From positions 1 through 64,000 of the forward strand of contig NZ_KB904650.1 of the NCBI RefSeq assembly GCF_000380165.1: a stretch of DNA of 64,000 bases, in the 5' to 3' direction. A model generated the notes under the pieces. The model had not been told where the DNA came from. It ran no database searches and was given only the letters and a program-made list of their open reading frames with translations. Below are positions 43,046 through 52,093 of this stretch, piece after piece (the stretch's first letter is position 1; every line of letters begins with the position of its first letter). Origin of the DNA: Wenjunlia vitaminophila DSM 41686. Lineage in GTDB: Bacteria > Actinomycetota > Actinomycetes > Streptomycetales > Streptomycetaceae. The position numbers and the translations under genes were made by a program.

Positions 43046-45880
43046 TCAGCGGAAGGTGGCCGCCAGCGCGTCGAGCGCCTTCACCAACTCCGCACTCGCC
43101 CTGCCCTTTCGTGCCGCGTCGTCGAGCTGCACGATGACCGCGCGGTTCGACGCGGGCGACTCGGCGAGGCGCTGTGCCTGCGCGATGTGCTGCCGGACCT
43201 GTTTCGCGGCGGAGCTCGTGAGCTCCCCCACGGTCTCGGCACGGTCGACGTGCCAGGAGACGTTGGCGAACCCCACACCCACCGGCTCGAAGGCGATGGT
43301 GTAGGTCTGCCCCTCGGTCGTGTCGAACGAGATCTTGTCCGAGCCGTTGGCCTTCGCGGCCACGAGGTTGCCGTCCGCGTCCTTCACCACCGTCCGCGCG
43401 ATACCCGGGTACTCACCGACGAACGTGCCGCCGTTGCGAGCCGTAACCCGGAACTCCGTGGCTGCGCCGTCTGCCCACTCCATGCCCAGGACGAAGTTCC
43501 CGCGCGCGACGAGGCCGTCGACGTTCCCGTCCTTCCACGCACTGGGGAGTGCCGGGAGGAACTGGGTGTAGCCGAGCTGGCTCTGCACGAGCATCTCGGT
43601 CATGCCCGCGGTCAGCCCGAAGTTGCCATCGATCTGGAACGGCGGGTGGGAGTCCAGCAGGTTGTCCATCAGGCCGTTCCGGTTCCCGGCGAGCATCGCG
43701 CGCACCATGGAGTAGGTGTCCTCGGCACGGCCGGTCCTGGCGTACATGTTGATCTTCATGGCCTTGGACCAACCCGTGCCGTTGAGGCTGCGCTGCTCGA
43801 GCGACTTGATGGCGGCGTCCATCCACTCGGGCGTGTCCTTGCTGATCAGCGTGCCGGGGAAGAGCCCGACGAGCTGCGACGTGTGGCGGTGCACAGAGCC
43901 CTGGTTGGCGCTGCCACCGGCACCGAAGTTCCAGATGCCCACCTCGGGGAGATCGCCGGCCTGGGCCTTGCCGAGGCTGGTCTCCTCGAACCACTCCTTC
44001 ACCTGACCCTGCTCCCCGATCAGGATCGGGTCGAGCTGCGACTGCTTGTCCTGCCACACCGCGCGCAGGTCCGCGTCGACCCCGAGCTTCTCGGAGGCCT
44101 CGATCGCCATGCGGTAGAGCTCCCACACCAGGGACTGGTCGTACGTGGTTCCGACGGCTGTCGGGCCCTGCTCGGCCGAGACGCCCGGCGCCACGGTGAG
44201 TCGCTTCTGGTACGGGCTGTACCAGAGGTACTCGTCCCAGAACGCGGCCATCTCCTTGAGCATGGGGTACGCGGTGTCGCGCAGGAACGTCTCGTCGCCG
44301 GTGAAGAGGTAGTAGTCGTAGAGGTTCTGCATCACCCACGACGATCCGCCGATGTTCCAGCCGTACTCCTGCGAACCGATCGGCGCGGTGTGCCCGAACG
44401 GGTTCACCTGGGTGTTGATGAGGAATCCCTTGCCGGTCCCGAGCGGCGCGCTGGCGAAGTCCTCGGTCTTCACCGCCGCGGACCGCTCAGCCGTCAGTCG
44501 GCCCGGAACCACGAGCGACTTGACGAACTCGTTGAACGGCACCTGGGTCTCGGCGAGGTTGGTGATCATCGCCGGCCAGTAGTTCATCTGGACGTTGACG
44601 TTGAAGTGGTAGTCCGCTCCCCAGAAGGCGCCCGCACTGCCGATCATCCACAGACCGCAGAGGTTGGTGGGGAGGTCGCCGTCCCGCGAACCGGCGATGC
44701 TGAGGTAGCGACCGAACTGGTACGCCATCTGGTCGACCGCGAGATCGTGCGATCCCGTGCGGTAGTTCCTCATGAGCTGATCGGTGGGGATGTCGGGCAC
44801 GGTCGCGCCCACGTCGAACTTCACACGCGAGAAGAGCTCCTGGTAGTCGGCCAGGTGCCTGTCGCGCAGGGCGCCGTATCCGCTGGCGATGGCGGAGTCC
44901 ACGCGTTGCGTGATCTTGTCGTGCGGGTCCTCGCCCCGGTACGTCGGGTAGTCGTTCTTGTAGTTCGTGCCCGTCGAGTAGACGAGCGTGACGGTGTCGG
45001 CGGCGTTGACCGTCAGCGTGCGGCCGTCGCTGCTCGAGACGGTTCCGCCCTCGTTCTGCAGCTTGAGCTGCATCTCGGCCCGCATCTGGTTGTCGTTCAC
45101 CTGGCCGGCGAGGGTGATCCGCTTCTCGTTCGGATCCGCGGTGGCGGTGGTGGTCAGTCCGCTCGCCGCCGCCGTCGACGTCGTGAAGGTGAGCTTGCCT
45201 GGTTCGGAGGCGCTCAGGCGCACCACGGCGACCTGGTCCGGATAGCTCACGAAGTACTCACGCCGGTAGTGCACGCCGTCGTGGTCGAATTCCACCGTCG
45301 AGACGGCGGTGCTCATGTCCAGGTCGCGAACGTAGTTCGACGCAGTCGCGTCGGTGATGCCGGTGGCGCCGAAGTCCAGGTAGAGGTCACCGAAGTCCTG
45401 GTACATGCCCATTCCACCGGTGTTGCCGAACATCAGGCTGGTGAGCTGCTGGTTGGCGCCGCCGACGCCGGTGGGCGGGAGGCCGAAGACGTTGGTGGAC
45501 TTGTTGTCGAGAGCGAGGCGGTAGTCGTTCAGTTGCTGAGGCGTGATCGCTGTTGCCTTGTTGCCACCGAGGTAGGTACGCCCCTGAGCGGGTCCTCCTC
45601 TCCACAGCGTCTTCTCGTTGAAGTGGAGGCGGTCCCGACCGGGGTTACCGAACGCCATCAGGCCAGTGGTGCCGTTGCCCTGCACCAGCGCCTGGTTCTC
45701 CCAGTCGGACACCGGGTTGGTGTACCACATACGCAGGGGGTTTCCCTTTGGGTCCGCGACGTGCGCGGTGGTTTCCGTCTGGTCGAGGGGCGCCCCGAGA
45801 GCGCCGGGGGCCGCGATGGCGGACGCCAGCAAGGGCAGCACCACCAGCGCTCTGAGAGCGAGGACGAATCTACTTCGCAT
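43046..45880 (-). CDS. Secreted GH95 alpha-L-fucosidase/galactosidase
   Basis: A 944-residue exported protein with a Sec signal (about residues 5-32, ending GALGA). The GH95 order is visible: N-terminal beta domain LRMWYTNPVSDWENQALVQGNGTTGLMAFG and LHFNEKTLWRGG, then the (alpha/alpha)6 barrel with DLPTNLCGLWMIG, AFWGADYHFNVNVQMNYWPA, YDQSLVWELYRMAIEA and LNGTGWSKAMKINMYARTG, and C-terminal DGNFGLTAGMTEMLVQSQ. GH95 enzymes cut alpha-1,2-fucose or galactose from glycans. A helical tail of about 55 residues follows. ATG 45880 or 45886 may be the start. Base composition is visibly less GC-rich than the neighbours, suggesting transfer. Confidence 0.9.
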   Translation of the reverse strand: MRSRFVLALRALVVLPLLASAIAAPGALGAPLDQTETTAHVADPKGNPLRMWYTNPVSDWENQALVQGNGTTGLMAFGNPGRDRLHFNEKTLWRGGPAQGRTYLGGNKATAITPQQLNDYRLALDNKSTNVFGLPPTGVGGANQQLTSLMFGNTGGMGMYQDFGDLYLDFGATGITDATASNYVRDLDMSTAVSTVEFDHDGVHYRREYFVSYPDQVAVVRLSASEPGKLTFTTSTAAASGLTTTATADPNEKRITLAGQVNDNQMRAEMQLKLQNEGGTVSSSDGRTLTVNAADTVTLVYSTGTNYKNDYPTYRGEDPHDKITQRVDSAIASGYGALRDRHLADYQELFSRVKFDVGATVPDIPTDQLMRNYRTGSHDLAVDQMAYQFGRYLSIAGSRDGDLPTNLCGLWMIGSAGAFWGADYHFNVNVQMNYWPAMITNLAETQVPFNEFVKSLVVPGRLTAERSAAVKTEDFASAPLGTGKGFLINTQVNPFGHTAPIGSQEYGWNIGGSSWVMQNLYDYYLFTGDETFLRDTAYPMLKEMAAFWDEYLWYSPYQKRLTVAPGVSAEQGPTAVGTTYDQSLVWELYRMAIEASEKLGVDADLRAVWQDKQSQLDPILIGEQGQVKEWFEETSLGKAQAGDLPEVGIWNFGAGGSANQGSVHRHTSQLVGLFPGTLISKDTPEWMDAAIKSLEQRSLNGTGWSKAMKINMYARTGRAEDTYSMVRAMLAGNRNGLMDNLLDSHPPFQIDGNFGLTAGMTEMLVQSQLGYTQFLPALPSAWKDGNVDGLVARGNFVLGMEWADGAATEFRVTARNGGTFVGEYPGIARTVVKDADGNLVAAKANGSDKISFDTTEGQTYTIAFEPVGVGFANVSWHVDRAETVGELTSSAAKQVRQHIAQAQRLAESPASNRAVIVQLDDAARKGRASAELVKALDALAATFR

Positions 45881-45886
45881 GTTCAT

Positions 45887-46300
45887 GTTGGCTTCTATCG
45901 GAGTGGCGATCACGGGATGACCGACGTGCTCGGCCCCGGTGGGCCGGAGCGACGGCCCCGCCACCTCCGGGACCGCCCGACCCGTTCGAGCGGGCACTGG
46001 CAGCGCCTGGCACTGCCTTCCCCTCACGTGGTCTCGTCGTTGAGCGACGGGGATCTGGGGACATAGAGATCGGGTGAATTACGTGGCCGGCTGGCGACTT
46101 GGATCAGGAGTATGCACCTCCAGAGGAGGGCAGTCAACGAATCTGCGGCGGTGGGCCGACCAGAGATCCGATGTGTGTGGTTGTCGGCGAACCTGGAAAG
46201 CTCCCCGACGGCGGGCGGCGGGCGGCGGGCGGGGAGGGCGAGGCTCTCCGGTCCCGTGATCCCGACCAGCGCGTCCGGTGGTCCGCCACGCCGCCGGACG
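45887..46300. other. Intergenic region between GH95 and exporter genes
   Basis: No supported gene in 414 bases. It contains a direct repeat GGCACTG (45993-45999 and 46009-46015, 16-base period), and a short GC-rich tandem (GGCGGGC x3 at 46210-46230). The AT-richer part around 46060-46120 could hold the GH95 promoter. Confidence 0.4.
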
Positions 46301-47911
46301 TCAGAGATCAGGCTCGTCCCGCCCGGTCGCGGGAGGGCTTCCGGGGGTCGCGCGGTCGTCGTCCGCACACGGTCCGCGTCCCCTGCCGGGGAGGAACGCC
46401 AGCACCACCGCGGCACCGAGGAACGCCGCCAACCCCGCCCCGACCGCGGTGACGTGCATGGCGTGGACGAAGGCGTCCTTGGCCGGCTGCACCAGGGCCC
46501 GGCCGGCCGGGCCCAGGCGCTGGGCCACCGCCAGGGTCGCCGTCACCGACTCGCCTGCCGTGTCCCGTTGGGACCTTGGCACCACGCGGAGGTGGCCCTC
46601 GATGCCGTGCCGGTAGCTGGTGGAGAGCAGCGAGCCGAGGATGGCCACGCCCATGGCGCCGCCGACCTGCCGGAAGATGTTGTTGACCGCGGCACCGGAC
46701 CCGGCCTTGCTCCGCGGCAGGTTGGACATGATGCACACGGTCGCCGGGGGCATCACGTGGGCCATGGCCACGCCCTGGCAGAAGAACAGCAGGCACAGCA
46801 GCCAGGGGTCGCTCGCGGTGTCCAGTGACAGGAAGCCCAGGAAGGTGAGGCCGACCAGGAACAGGCCGCCTCCGCAGACGACACGCGTCCCGAGGCGGTC
46901 GACGACCAGGCGCGCCCGCGGGGAGAAGAACATCTGGGCGGCGGCGAGCGGGAGCAGCAGCAACCCGGCCTGCAACGGGCTGTGGCCGAGCACGCTCTGC
47001 AGGTAGAACACCATGAAGAAGGTGACTCCCATGAGCGCGAAGAAGGCCAGTCCGACGGCGCAGATCGCCGCGCTGAACCGTGGGTCGAGGAAGTAGCGCA
47101 TGTCCAGCGCCGGGTTCTCGACACGCAGTTCGTGCCGGACGAACAGGCCCAGCACCAGCAGTCCGCCGAGCATGGTGGCCCACACCAGGGGGGAGCCGAA
47201 GGAGGCGAGCTGGCCACCCTTGATGATGCCGTAGACCAGCAGGACCAGGCCGCCCATGGAGAGCAGCACCCCGAGCGGGTCGAGCCGTCCCGGATGGGGG
47301 TCGCGGGAGTCGGGGACGACCAGGACCATGGCGATCACGGCGGTGATCACGATGGGCACGTTGACCAGGAACACCGAGCCCCACCAGAAGTGCTCGAGCA
47401 GCAGCCCGCCGGTGATCGGCCCCACGGCGATGGCGAGGCCGACCGCTCCGGACCAGATCCCGAGGGCCTTGGGCTGCTCGGCCCGCTCGAAGACGTTCAT
47501 GATGATCGCCAGGGTGGCCGGCATGACGAAGGCGCCGCCGAGGCCCATCACCGTGCGGAAGCCGATGAGCTGGCCCGGGGAACCGGAGAAGGCGGACAGC
47601 AGCGAGCCGAGACCGAACACGACCATGCCGCACAGCAGGGTCCCCTTGCGGCCCACCCGGTCGCCGACCAGTCCCGCGGTGAACAGCAGGCCGGCGAAGA
47701 CCAGGGTGTAGGAGTTGATCGCCCATTCCAGCTCGCTCTGGCTGGCCCCGATGCCGGTGGGTGGCGGGGCGGCGATGGTCTTCAGGGCGACGTTCAGGAT
47801 GGAGTTGTCCAGGACCACCACGAACAAGCTGAACAGCAGGATGGTGAGGATCAGCCACCGGCGGTGGTGCACCGCGTCAGAAACCCGCTGAGACCTGTCC
47901 TTGTCAGGCAT
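46301..47911 (-). CDS. DHA2 family (EmrB/QacA-type) drug-proton antiporter
   Basis: A 536-residue 14-helix MFS exporter. Motif C and related DHA2 signatures are visible in [38 protein letters not shown] (motif A) and [56 protein letters not shown]. The N-terminal hydrophilic tail ([12 protein letters not shown]) and an Arg-rich disordered C-terminus flank the core. It has no regulator beside it. TAGCGT (47919-47924) lies seven bases upstream of ATG 47911 without a ribosome-binding site, suggesting a leaderless mRNA. The substrate is unknown. Confidence 0.88.
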   Translation of the reverse strand: MPDKDRSQRVSDAVHHRRWLILTILLFSLFVVVLDNSILNVALKTIAAPPPTGIGASQSELEWAINSYTLVFAGLLFTAGLVGDRVGRKGTLLCGMVVFGLGSLLSAFSGSPGQLIGFRTVMGLGGAFVMPATLAIIMNVFERAEQPKALGIWSGAVGLAIAVGPITGGLLLEHFWWGSVFLVNVPIVITAVIAMVLVVPDSRDPHPGRLDPLGVLLSMGGLVLLVYGIIKGGQLASFGSPLVWATMLGGLLVLGLFVRHELRVENPALDMRYFLDPRFSAAICAVGLAFFALMGVTFFMVFYLQSVLGHSPLQAGLLLLPLAAAQMFFSPRARLVVDRLGTRVVCGGGLFLVGLTFLGFLSLDTASDPWLLCLLFFCQGVAMAHVMPPATVCIMSNLPRSKAGSGAAVNNIFRQVGGAMGVAILGSLLSTSYRHGIEGHLRVVPRSQRDTAGESVTATLAVAQRLGPAGRALVQPAKDAFVHAMHVTAVGAGLAAFLGAAVVLAFLPGRGRGPCADDDRATPGSPPATGRDEPDL

Positions 47912-48077
47912 ACCGCCCACGCTACCGACAGTGCGGCGCCCCGCGCCGGTCATCGCGCGGGCTCGGCCCCACCGGGCCGACCCGCCCGACCTTTCGCCTC
48001 AGGCGTCCGCGTGTCAGCATGGAGGTGATCCGGGGACGCCGTCAGGGCGCCTCGAGACGACGATGAGGAGCAAAGCC

Positions 48078-48944
48078 ATGACCCAGGTCAAGGCTGCCCA
48101 GACACCTTCCGACAGCACTCCCAGGCTGTACGGGGGGACGGGTACCCGACGTGTCACCGTGCGCGACATCGCAGCCGCCAAGCAGCGCGGCGAGAAGTGG
48201 CCCATGCTCACCGCCTACGACGCGCTCACCGCCTCGGCGTTCGACGATGCCGGCATCCCGGTGCTGCTGGTGGGCGACTCCGCCGGCAACTGCCACCTCG
48301 GCTACGACACCACGGTGCCGGTGACCGTGGAGGAGCTGCTGGTGCTCTCCTCAGCGGTGGTGCGCGGCACCCGGCGGGCGCTGGTCGTCAGCGACCTGCC
48401 GTTCGGCTCGTACCAGGAGGGGCCGGTCCAGGCGTTGCGCACCGCGACCCGCTTCATGAAGGAGGCCGGGTCGGGCGCGATCAAGCTGGAGGGCGGGGAG
48501 CGGACGCTGCCGCAGACCTCGGCGCTGGTCCAGGCCGGCATCCCGGTGATGGCCCATCTGGGCCTGACCCCCCAGTCCGTACACGCGTTCGGCGGCTATC
48601 CGGTGCAGGGACGCGGTGAGGAAGCCGCCCAGCGGCTGCTGAACGACGCCAAGGCGGCCGAGTCGGCGGGGGCCTTCGCCCTCGTCCTCGAACTGGTGCC
48701 GGCGGAGCTCGCCGCCCAGATCACCGAGCAGCTCCGCATCCCCACCATCGGCATCGGCGCGGGTCCCGACTGCGACGCCCAGGTGTTGGTGTGGACGGAC
48801 ATGGCCGGGATGACCGCCGGCCGCACCCCGCGCTTCGTCAAGCGCTACGCCGATATGCGGGGCGCCCTGACCGAAGCGGCCACGGCGTTCGCCCAGGACG
48901 TCGCCGGGGGGGCCTACCCCACCGAGGAGCACAGCTTCCACTGA
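48078..48944 (+). CDS. panB: 3-methyl-2-oxobutanoate hydroxymethyltransferase PanB
   Basis: A 288-residue cytosolic enzyme making ketopantoate from alpha-ketoisovalerate and methylene-tetrahydrofolate, first step of pantothenate/CoA synthesis. PMLTAYDALTASAFDDAGI, LLVGDSAGNCHLGYDTTVPVTVEE (metal-site Asp and substrate loop), GAIKLEGGE and MAHLGLTPQSVHAFGGYPVQGR are PanB signatures. ATG 48078 follows GAGGAG (48066-48071). An upstream in-frame ATG (48063) lies within that ribosome-binding region and is less likely. It also neighbours map in Streptomyces. Confidence 0.95.
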   Translation: MTQVKAAQTPSDSTPRLYGGTGTRRVTVRDIAAAKQRGEKWPMLTAYDALTASAFDDAGIPVLLVGDSAGNCHLGYDTTVPVTVEELLVLSSAVVRGTRRALVVSDLPFGSYQEGPVQALRTATRFMKEAGSGAIKLEGGERTLPQTSALVQAGIPVMAHLGLTPQSVHAFGGYPVQGRGEEAAQRLLNDAKAAESAGAFALVLELVPAELAAQITEQLRIPTIGIGAGPDCDAQVLVWTDMAGMTAGRTPRFVKRYADMRGALTEAATAFAQDVAGGAYPTEEHSFH

Positions 48945-49049
48945 CCGCGGCGCCCCGACGCCGGTGACCGGCGGTCCGACCGGCGGCCGGTGCCCCGCCT
49001 CCCGCGGGCACCGGCGCGCCGGTTCCGTACGCCCCCGAGGGGTCGCCCG

Positions 49050-49238
49050 TCAGCCGCGGCGGGCGGCCCGCTCCCCCTTGGCCTTGCGGTAGTAGTACAG
49101 GGCCATGTTGCTGCACAGCCCCGCGAGCAGGACCCAGACGATCCCGACCAGACTCCCCTGCGCGAACGACACCGCGGCCGCGGCCGCGGCGAGCAGGCAC
49201 ACCAGCAGGGCGAAGACGGCGATACCGGTACGGGGCAT
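49050..49238 (-). CDS. Small two-helix membrane protein
   Basis: A 62-residue protein, MPRTGIAVFALLVCLLAAAAAAV at the N-terminus and GSLVGIVWVLLAGLCSNMALYYYR as a second span, then the basic tail RKAKGERAARRG. No conserved domain is recognised, but two-span proteins of this kind lie near panB in actinomycetes. There is no good ribosome-binding site before the ATG, so confidence in the start is moderate. Confidence 0.6.
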   Translation of the reverse strand: MPRTGIAVFALLVCLLAAAAAAVSFAQGSLVGIVWVLLAGLCSNMALYYYRKAKGERAARRG

Positions 49239-49382
49239 GGGGGACGGCTCCAGCAGGTGAGACGGCGGTCCGCCGATCCCGGCGGGATCTCCTCGGCGGG
49301 TGGCACGGGTGGTGCGACACCTCCATTGTCCCCCGACCGGATTCCCCGTCTCCCGCCGGCCGGCGGTGCCGTGGCGACGGGG

Positions 49383-50078
49383 TCAGACGTCAGTCACCCG
49401 CAGCCCCGCGTGAGCCTTGTACCGGCGGTTGACCGAGATCAGGTTGGCGACCAACGCCTCCACCTGGTGGGCGTTGCGCAGCCGCCCCGCGTAGATGCCC
49501 CGCATCCCGGGAATCCGCGCCGCCAGCGCCCGCACCGTGTCGGTGGCCTCCCGGTCGTCCCCGAGCACCAGCACATCGGTGTCGATCTCGGCGATCGTCA
49601 GGTCCTGGAGCAGCACCGCGGACAGGTGGTGGAACGCCGCGGTCACCCTTGAGTCCGGCAGCAGGTCCCTGGCCTGCTCCGCCGCGCTGCCCTCCTCCGG
49701 CCTGAGCGCGTAGGCGCCCTTGTTGTCGAAGCCCAGCGGGTTGACGCAGTCCACGACGATCTTCCCGGCCAGCTCCTCCCGGAGCGCGGTGAGCAGGTCC
49801 CGGTGGCCCTCCCAGGGCACGGCGACGATCACGATGTCGGCCCGGCGGGCGCACTCGGCGTTGTCCGCCCCGGTCACCCCGGGGCCGATCTCCGCGGCGG
49901 CGGTCCGTGCCCGATCCGCGCTGCGGGAGCCGATCAGCACCTGCTGGCCGACCCCGGCCAGGCGCAGGGCCAGGCCCCGCCCTTGGTCTCCGGTGCCTCC
50001 GAGCACCCCGACCACCAGGTCGGACACGTCGGGGAGGTCGTGCGGACGGGGCGCGGGGGACGCTGTGTGTTCGGTCAT
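49383..50078 (-). CDS. npdG: NADPH-dependent F420 reductase
   Basis: A 231-residue F420:NADPH oxidoreductase passing hydride between NADPH and coenzyme F420. The Rossmann loop is VGVLGGTGDQGRGLALRLA, followed by VLIGSRSADRA (NADPH phosphate contact). VVDCVNPLGFDNKGAY and AAFHHLSAVLLQDL match the F420-binding half of the family. It is a single gene here; F420-dependent metabolism is widespread in actinobacteria. The preceding FadR-type gene is on the same strand, but 73 bases separate them. Confidence 0.9.
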   Translation of the reverse strand: MTEHTASPAPRPHDLPDVSDLVVGVLGGTGDQGRGLALRLAGVGQQVLIGSRSADRARTAAAEIGPGVTGADNAECARRADIVIVAVPWEGHRDLLTALREELAGKIVVDCVNPLGFDNKGAYALRPEEGSAAEQARDLLPDSRVTAAFHHLSAVLLQDLTIAEIDTDVLVLGDDREATDTVRALAARIPGMRGIYAGRLRNAHQVEALVANLISVNRRYKAHAGLRVTDV

Positions 50079-50151
50079 GGGGACGATCCTGCCAGTCGGA
50101 CCCGGTCTGGCGCCCCAGCGGGACGGCCCGCGGGACGGGGGCGGCCGGGGG

Positions 50152-50886
50152 TCACCCGGCCGCGGCGGTCCGGGTCAGCCTGGCCCGGATGTCGTCGAAG
50201 TGCCGGCGCACGGCGTCCTCCGCGCGGGACGCGTCCCCCGCCCGCACCGCCTTCAGGATCTCCTGGTGTTCCCGCCAGGTCTCCGACGGCCGGTGCGGCT
50301 GCGCCAGATCACCGCTGACCTGGTGCAGCGCGTCCCAGAAGGCGTCGAGCACCTCACTGAGCAGCGGGTTGTCCAGTGCCTGGTAGAGGGTGACGTGGAA
50401 CTCCCGGTCGGTCCGCGCGTGCCCCTCCGGGCTCTCCGCGTCCTGCCGCATGACCCCCACCAGGTGCCGGAGCCGGGTCAGGTCGTCCTCCGGGATCCGG
50501 CCGACCACCCGGCGCACCAGGCCGGCCTCCACCGCCTCCCGTAGCTCGAGCAGTTCGAGCAGGCTCTGCCGGCCCTGGCGCTGACCCAGCACGGTGCGGA
50601 AGGTGAGGGCCTCGACGAAGGGCTCCAGGGACATCGAGCCCACGAAGGTGCCGAAGCCGTGCCGGACCTCCACGATCCCCACCGCCTGGAGCGCCTTGAG
50701 CGCCTCGCGCACCGAGTTCCGGCTCACCCCCAGCCGTTGGACCAGCTCGACCTCGGTGGGCAGGGGGGCACCGGGCTCCAGGTTCTCGTCGATGATCAGC
50801 CGTTTGATCCGGCCCTGGATGCCCCCCGACGGCCCCGCGCCGTCCGCCGCCCTGTTCAACCTCGCCAGCTCCTTCGCACTTGACAC
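50152..50886 (-). CDS. FadR/GntR family regulator
   Basis: A 244-residue FadR-type repressor/activator: N-terminal winged helix (LPTEVELVQRLGVSRNSVREALKALQAVGIVEVRHGFGTFVG) and FCD effector domain (LLELLELREAVEAGLVRRVVG, DREFHVTLYQALDNPLLSEVLDAFW, HQEILKAVRAGDASRAEDAVRRHF). The GTG start at 50886 follows GAGGACC. It is divergent from a DapA-like aldolase gene and most likely controls it. The shared region contains an unusual tandem heptamer array. Confidence 0.87.
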   Translation of the reverse strand: MSSAKELARLNRAADGAGPSGGIQGRIKRLIIDENLEPGAPLPTEVELVQRLGVSRNSVREALKALQAVGIVEVRHGFGTFVGSMSLEPFVEALTFRTVLGQRQGRQSLLELLELREAVEAGLVRRVVGRIPEDDLTRLRHLVGVMRQDAESPEGHARTDREFHVTLYQALDNPLLSEVLDAFWDALHQVSGDLAQPHRPSETWREHQEILKAVRAGDASRAEDAVRRHFDDIRARLTRTAAAG

Positions 50887-50921
50887 GGTCCTCGCGGTGT
50901 CACATTCTCCCCCAGTCAGAG

Positions 50922-50984
50922 GTCCAACGTCCTACGTCCTATGTCCTACGTTCCCTGTCCCCTGTCCCGCGTCCGGTGTCCGGT
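50922..50984. repeat. Nine tandem heptamers (GTCCNNN-like)
   Basis: Consecutive seven-base units: GTCCAAC, GTCCTAC, GTCCTAT, GTCCTAC, GTTCCCT, GTCCCCT, GTCCCGC, GTCCGGT, GTCCGGT. The array lies between the divergent FadR-type regulator and the DapA-like gene. It is a non-coding, degenerate short tandem repeat. Confidence 0.8.
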
Positions 50985-51055
50985 CCTCCCTGAGCCGCCG
51001 CGTCGCTCACCGTCACCCCTCCTTCCCAGTCACGTCACCGAACCAGGAGCGCCCC

Positions 51056-51997
51056 TTGACCACCCAGACTCCGCTGCGCGGCGTGGTGCCGCCGCTGTGC
51101 ACCCCGCTGACCCCAACCGGGGAGGTGGACACCGACTCGCTGCGCCGCCTGGTGGAACGGCTGCTGGACCGCGGCGTTCACGCGGTGTTCCCCCTCGGCA
51201 GCACGGGAGAGGCGTCCCACCTGTCCCGCGCCAGCCGGCAGACGGTGCTGGAAACGGTCGCGCGAACCGTCGCCGGACGGGTCCCGGTACTCGCCGGGGT
51301 GATCGAGACGGGCACGGCGCGGGTCCTCGACGCGGCCCGTGCCGCCGTGGACGCCGGGGCGGACGCCCTGGTGGTTACCGCGCCGCTGTACGCCCCCACC
51401 CACCCGGTGGAGATCGCCGAACACTTCCGGAGGGTCCGTGCCGGCGCCGGCCTCCCGGTGTTCGCCTACGACAACCCGGCGACCGTGCACACCAAGCTGG
51501 ACCGCGCCACGGTGCTCGACCTCGCCGCCGACGGAACCCTCGCCGGCCTGAAGGACAGCAGCGGCGACGAGGGCTCGTTGCGGCGGCTGTTGGTCGCCCT
51601 GCGCCGACGCGGCCTCGACTCCTCGTTCAGCGTGCTCACCGGCTCGGAACTGGCCGTGGACGGGGCCCTGCTCGCCGGGGCGCACGGGGTGGTGCCCGGC
51701 CTCGGCAACGTCGATCCCGACGGTTACCTGCGGCTCTTCCGGGCGGCCCGCGAGGGCGTCTGGTCGGCCGCGGCCCAGGAGCAGGACCGGCTGGCCGCGC
51801 TGTTCGCGCTCACCGACGCGGGGGACCCCGCCGCCATGGGACGCGGCTCCTCGGCCCTCGGGGCGTTCAAGGCCGCGCTGCACCTGCTGGGCGTCATCGA
51901 CTGCCCGGCGACCGCCGCACCGCAGGTGCCGCTGGACGCGTCCGCGGTCGAGCGGGTGCGGACCGCGCTGGTCGAGGGCGGGCTGCTCGCCGGCTGA
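51056..51997 (+). CDS. DapA-like dihydrodipicolinate synthase/N-acetylneuraminate lyase family aldolase
   Basis: A 313-residue class I aldolase. LGSTGEASHLS is the GxTGE motif; Tyr in PVFAYDNPATVH and the Schiff-base Lys in LAGLKDSSGD are the catalytic residues. It could be 4-hydroxy-tetrahydrodipicolinate synthase, but the divergent FadR-type regulator and absence of lysine genes favour a catabolic sugar-acid/keto-acid aldolase or dehydratase. The start is TTG 51056, supported by CAGGAG six bases upstream, and no in-frame ATG fits. TTG starts are rare and may limit translation. Confidence 0.85.
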   Translation: MTTQTPLRGVVPPLCTPLTPTGEVDTDSLRRLVERLLDRGVHAVFPLGSTGEASHLSRASRQTVLETVARTVAGRVPVLAGVIETGTARVLDAARAAVDAGADALVVTAPLYAPTHPVEIAEHFRRVRAGAGLPVFAYDNPATVHTKLDRATVLDLAADGTLAGLKDSSGDEGSLRRLLVALRRRGLDSSFSVLTGSELAVDGALLAGAHGVVPGLGNVDPDGYLRLFRAAREGVWSAAAQEQDRLAALFALTDAGDPAAMGRGSSALGAFKAALHLLGVIDCPATAAPQVPLDASAVERVRTALVEGGLLAG

Positions 51998-52093
51998 CCC
52001 ACGGGCCCGCCCCCGCCGGGGTGGCCGGTCACCGCCGGGTCGGACGGAAAACCGGTTGCGCCACCGGGCCGCCAGGGCGCAGGCTCCGCGTCC

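Noticed and set aside
42923-46066. 1047-codon plus-strand frame opposite GH95
   Set aside because: It is the complement of GH95, which has complete hydrolase motifs. No ribosome-binding site or homology is visible for the antisense frame.
46112-46828. Possible genes in the GH95-exporter intergenic gap and opposite the exporter
   Set aside because: The frames are shadows of the DHA2 exporter or low-complexity GC-rich translations with no support.
50922-50984. CRISPR array
   Set aside because: Units are only seven bases with no spacers, no leader and no cas genes, so this is a simple tandem repeat.
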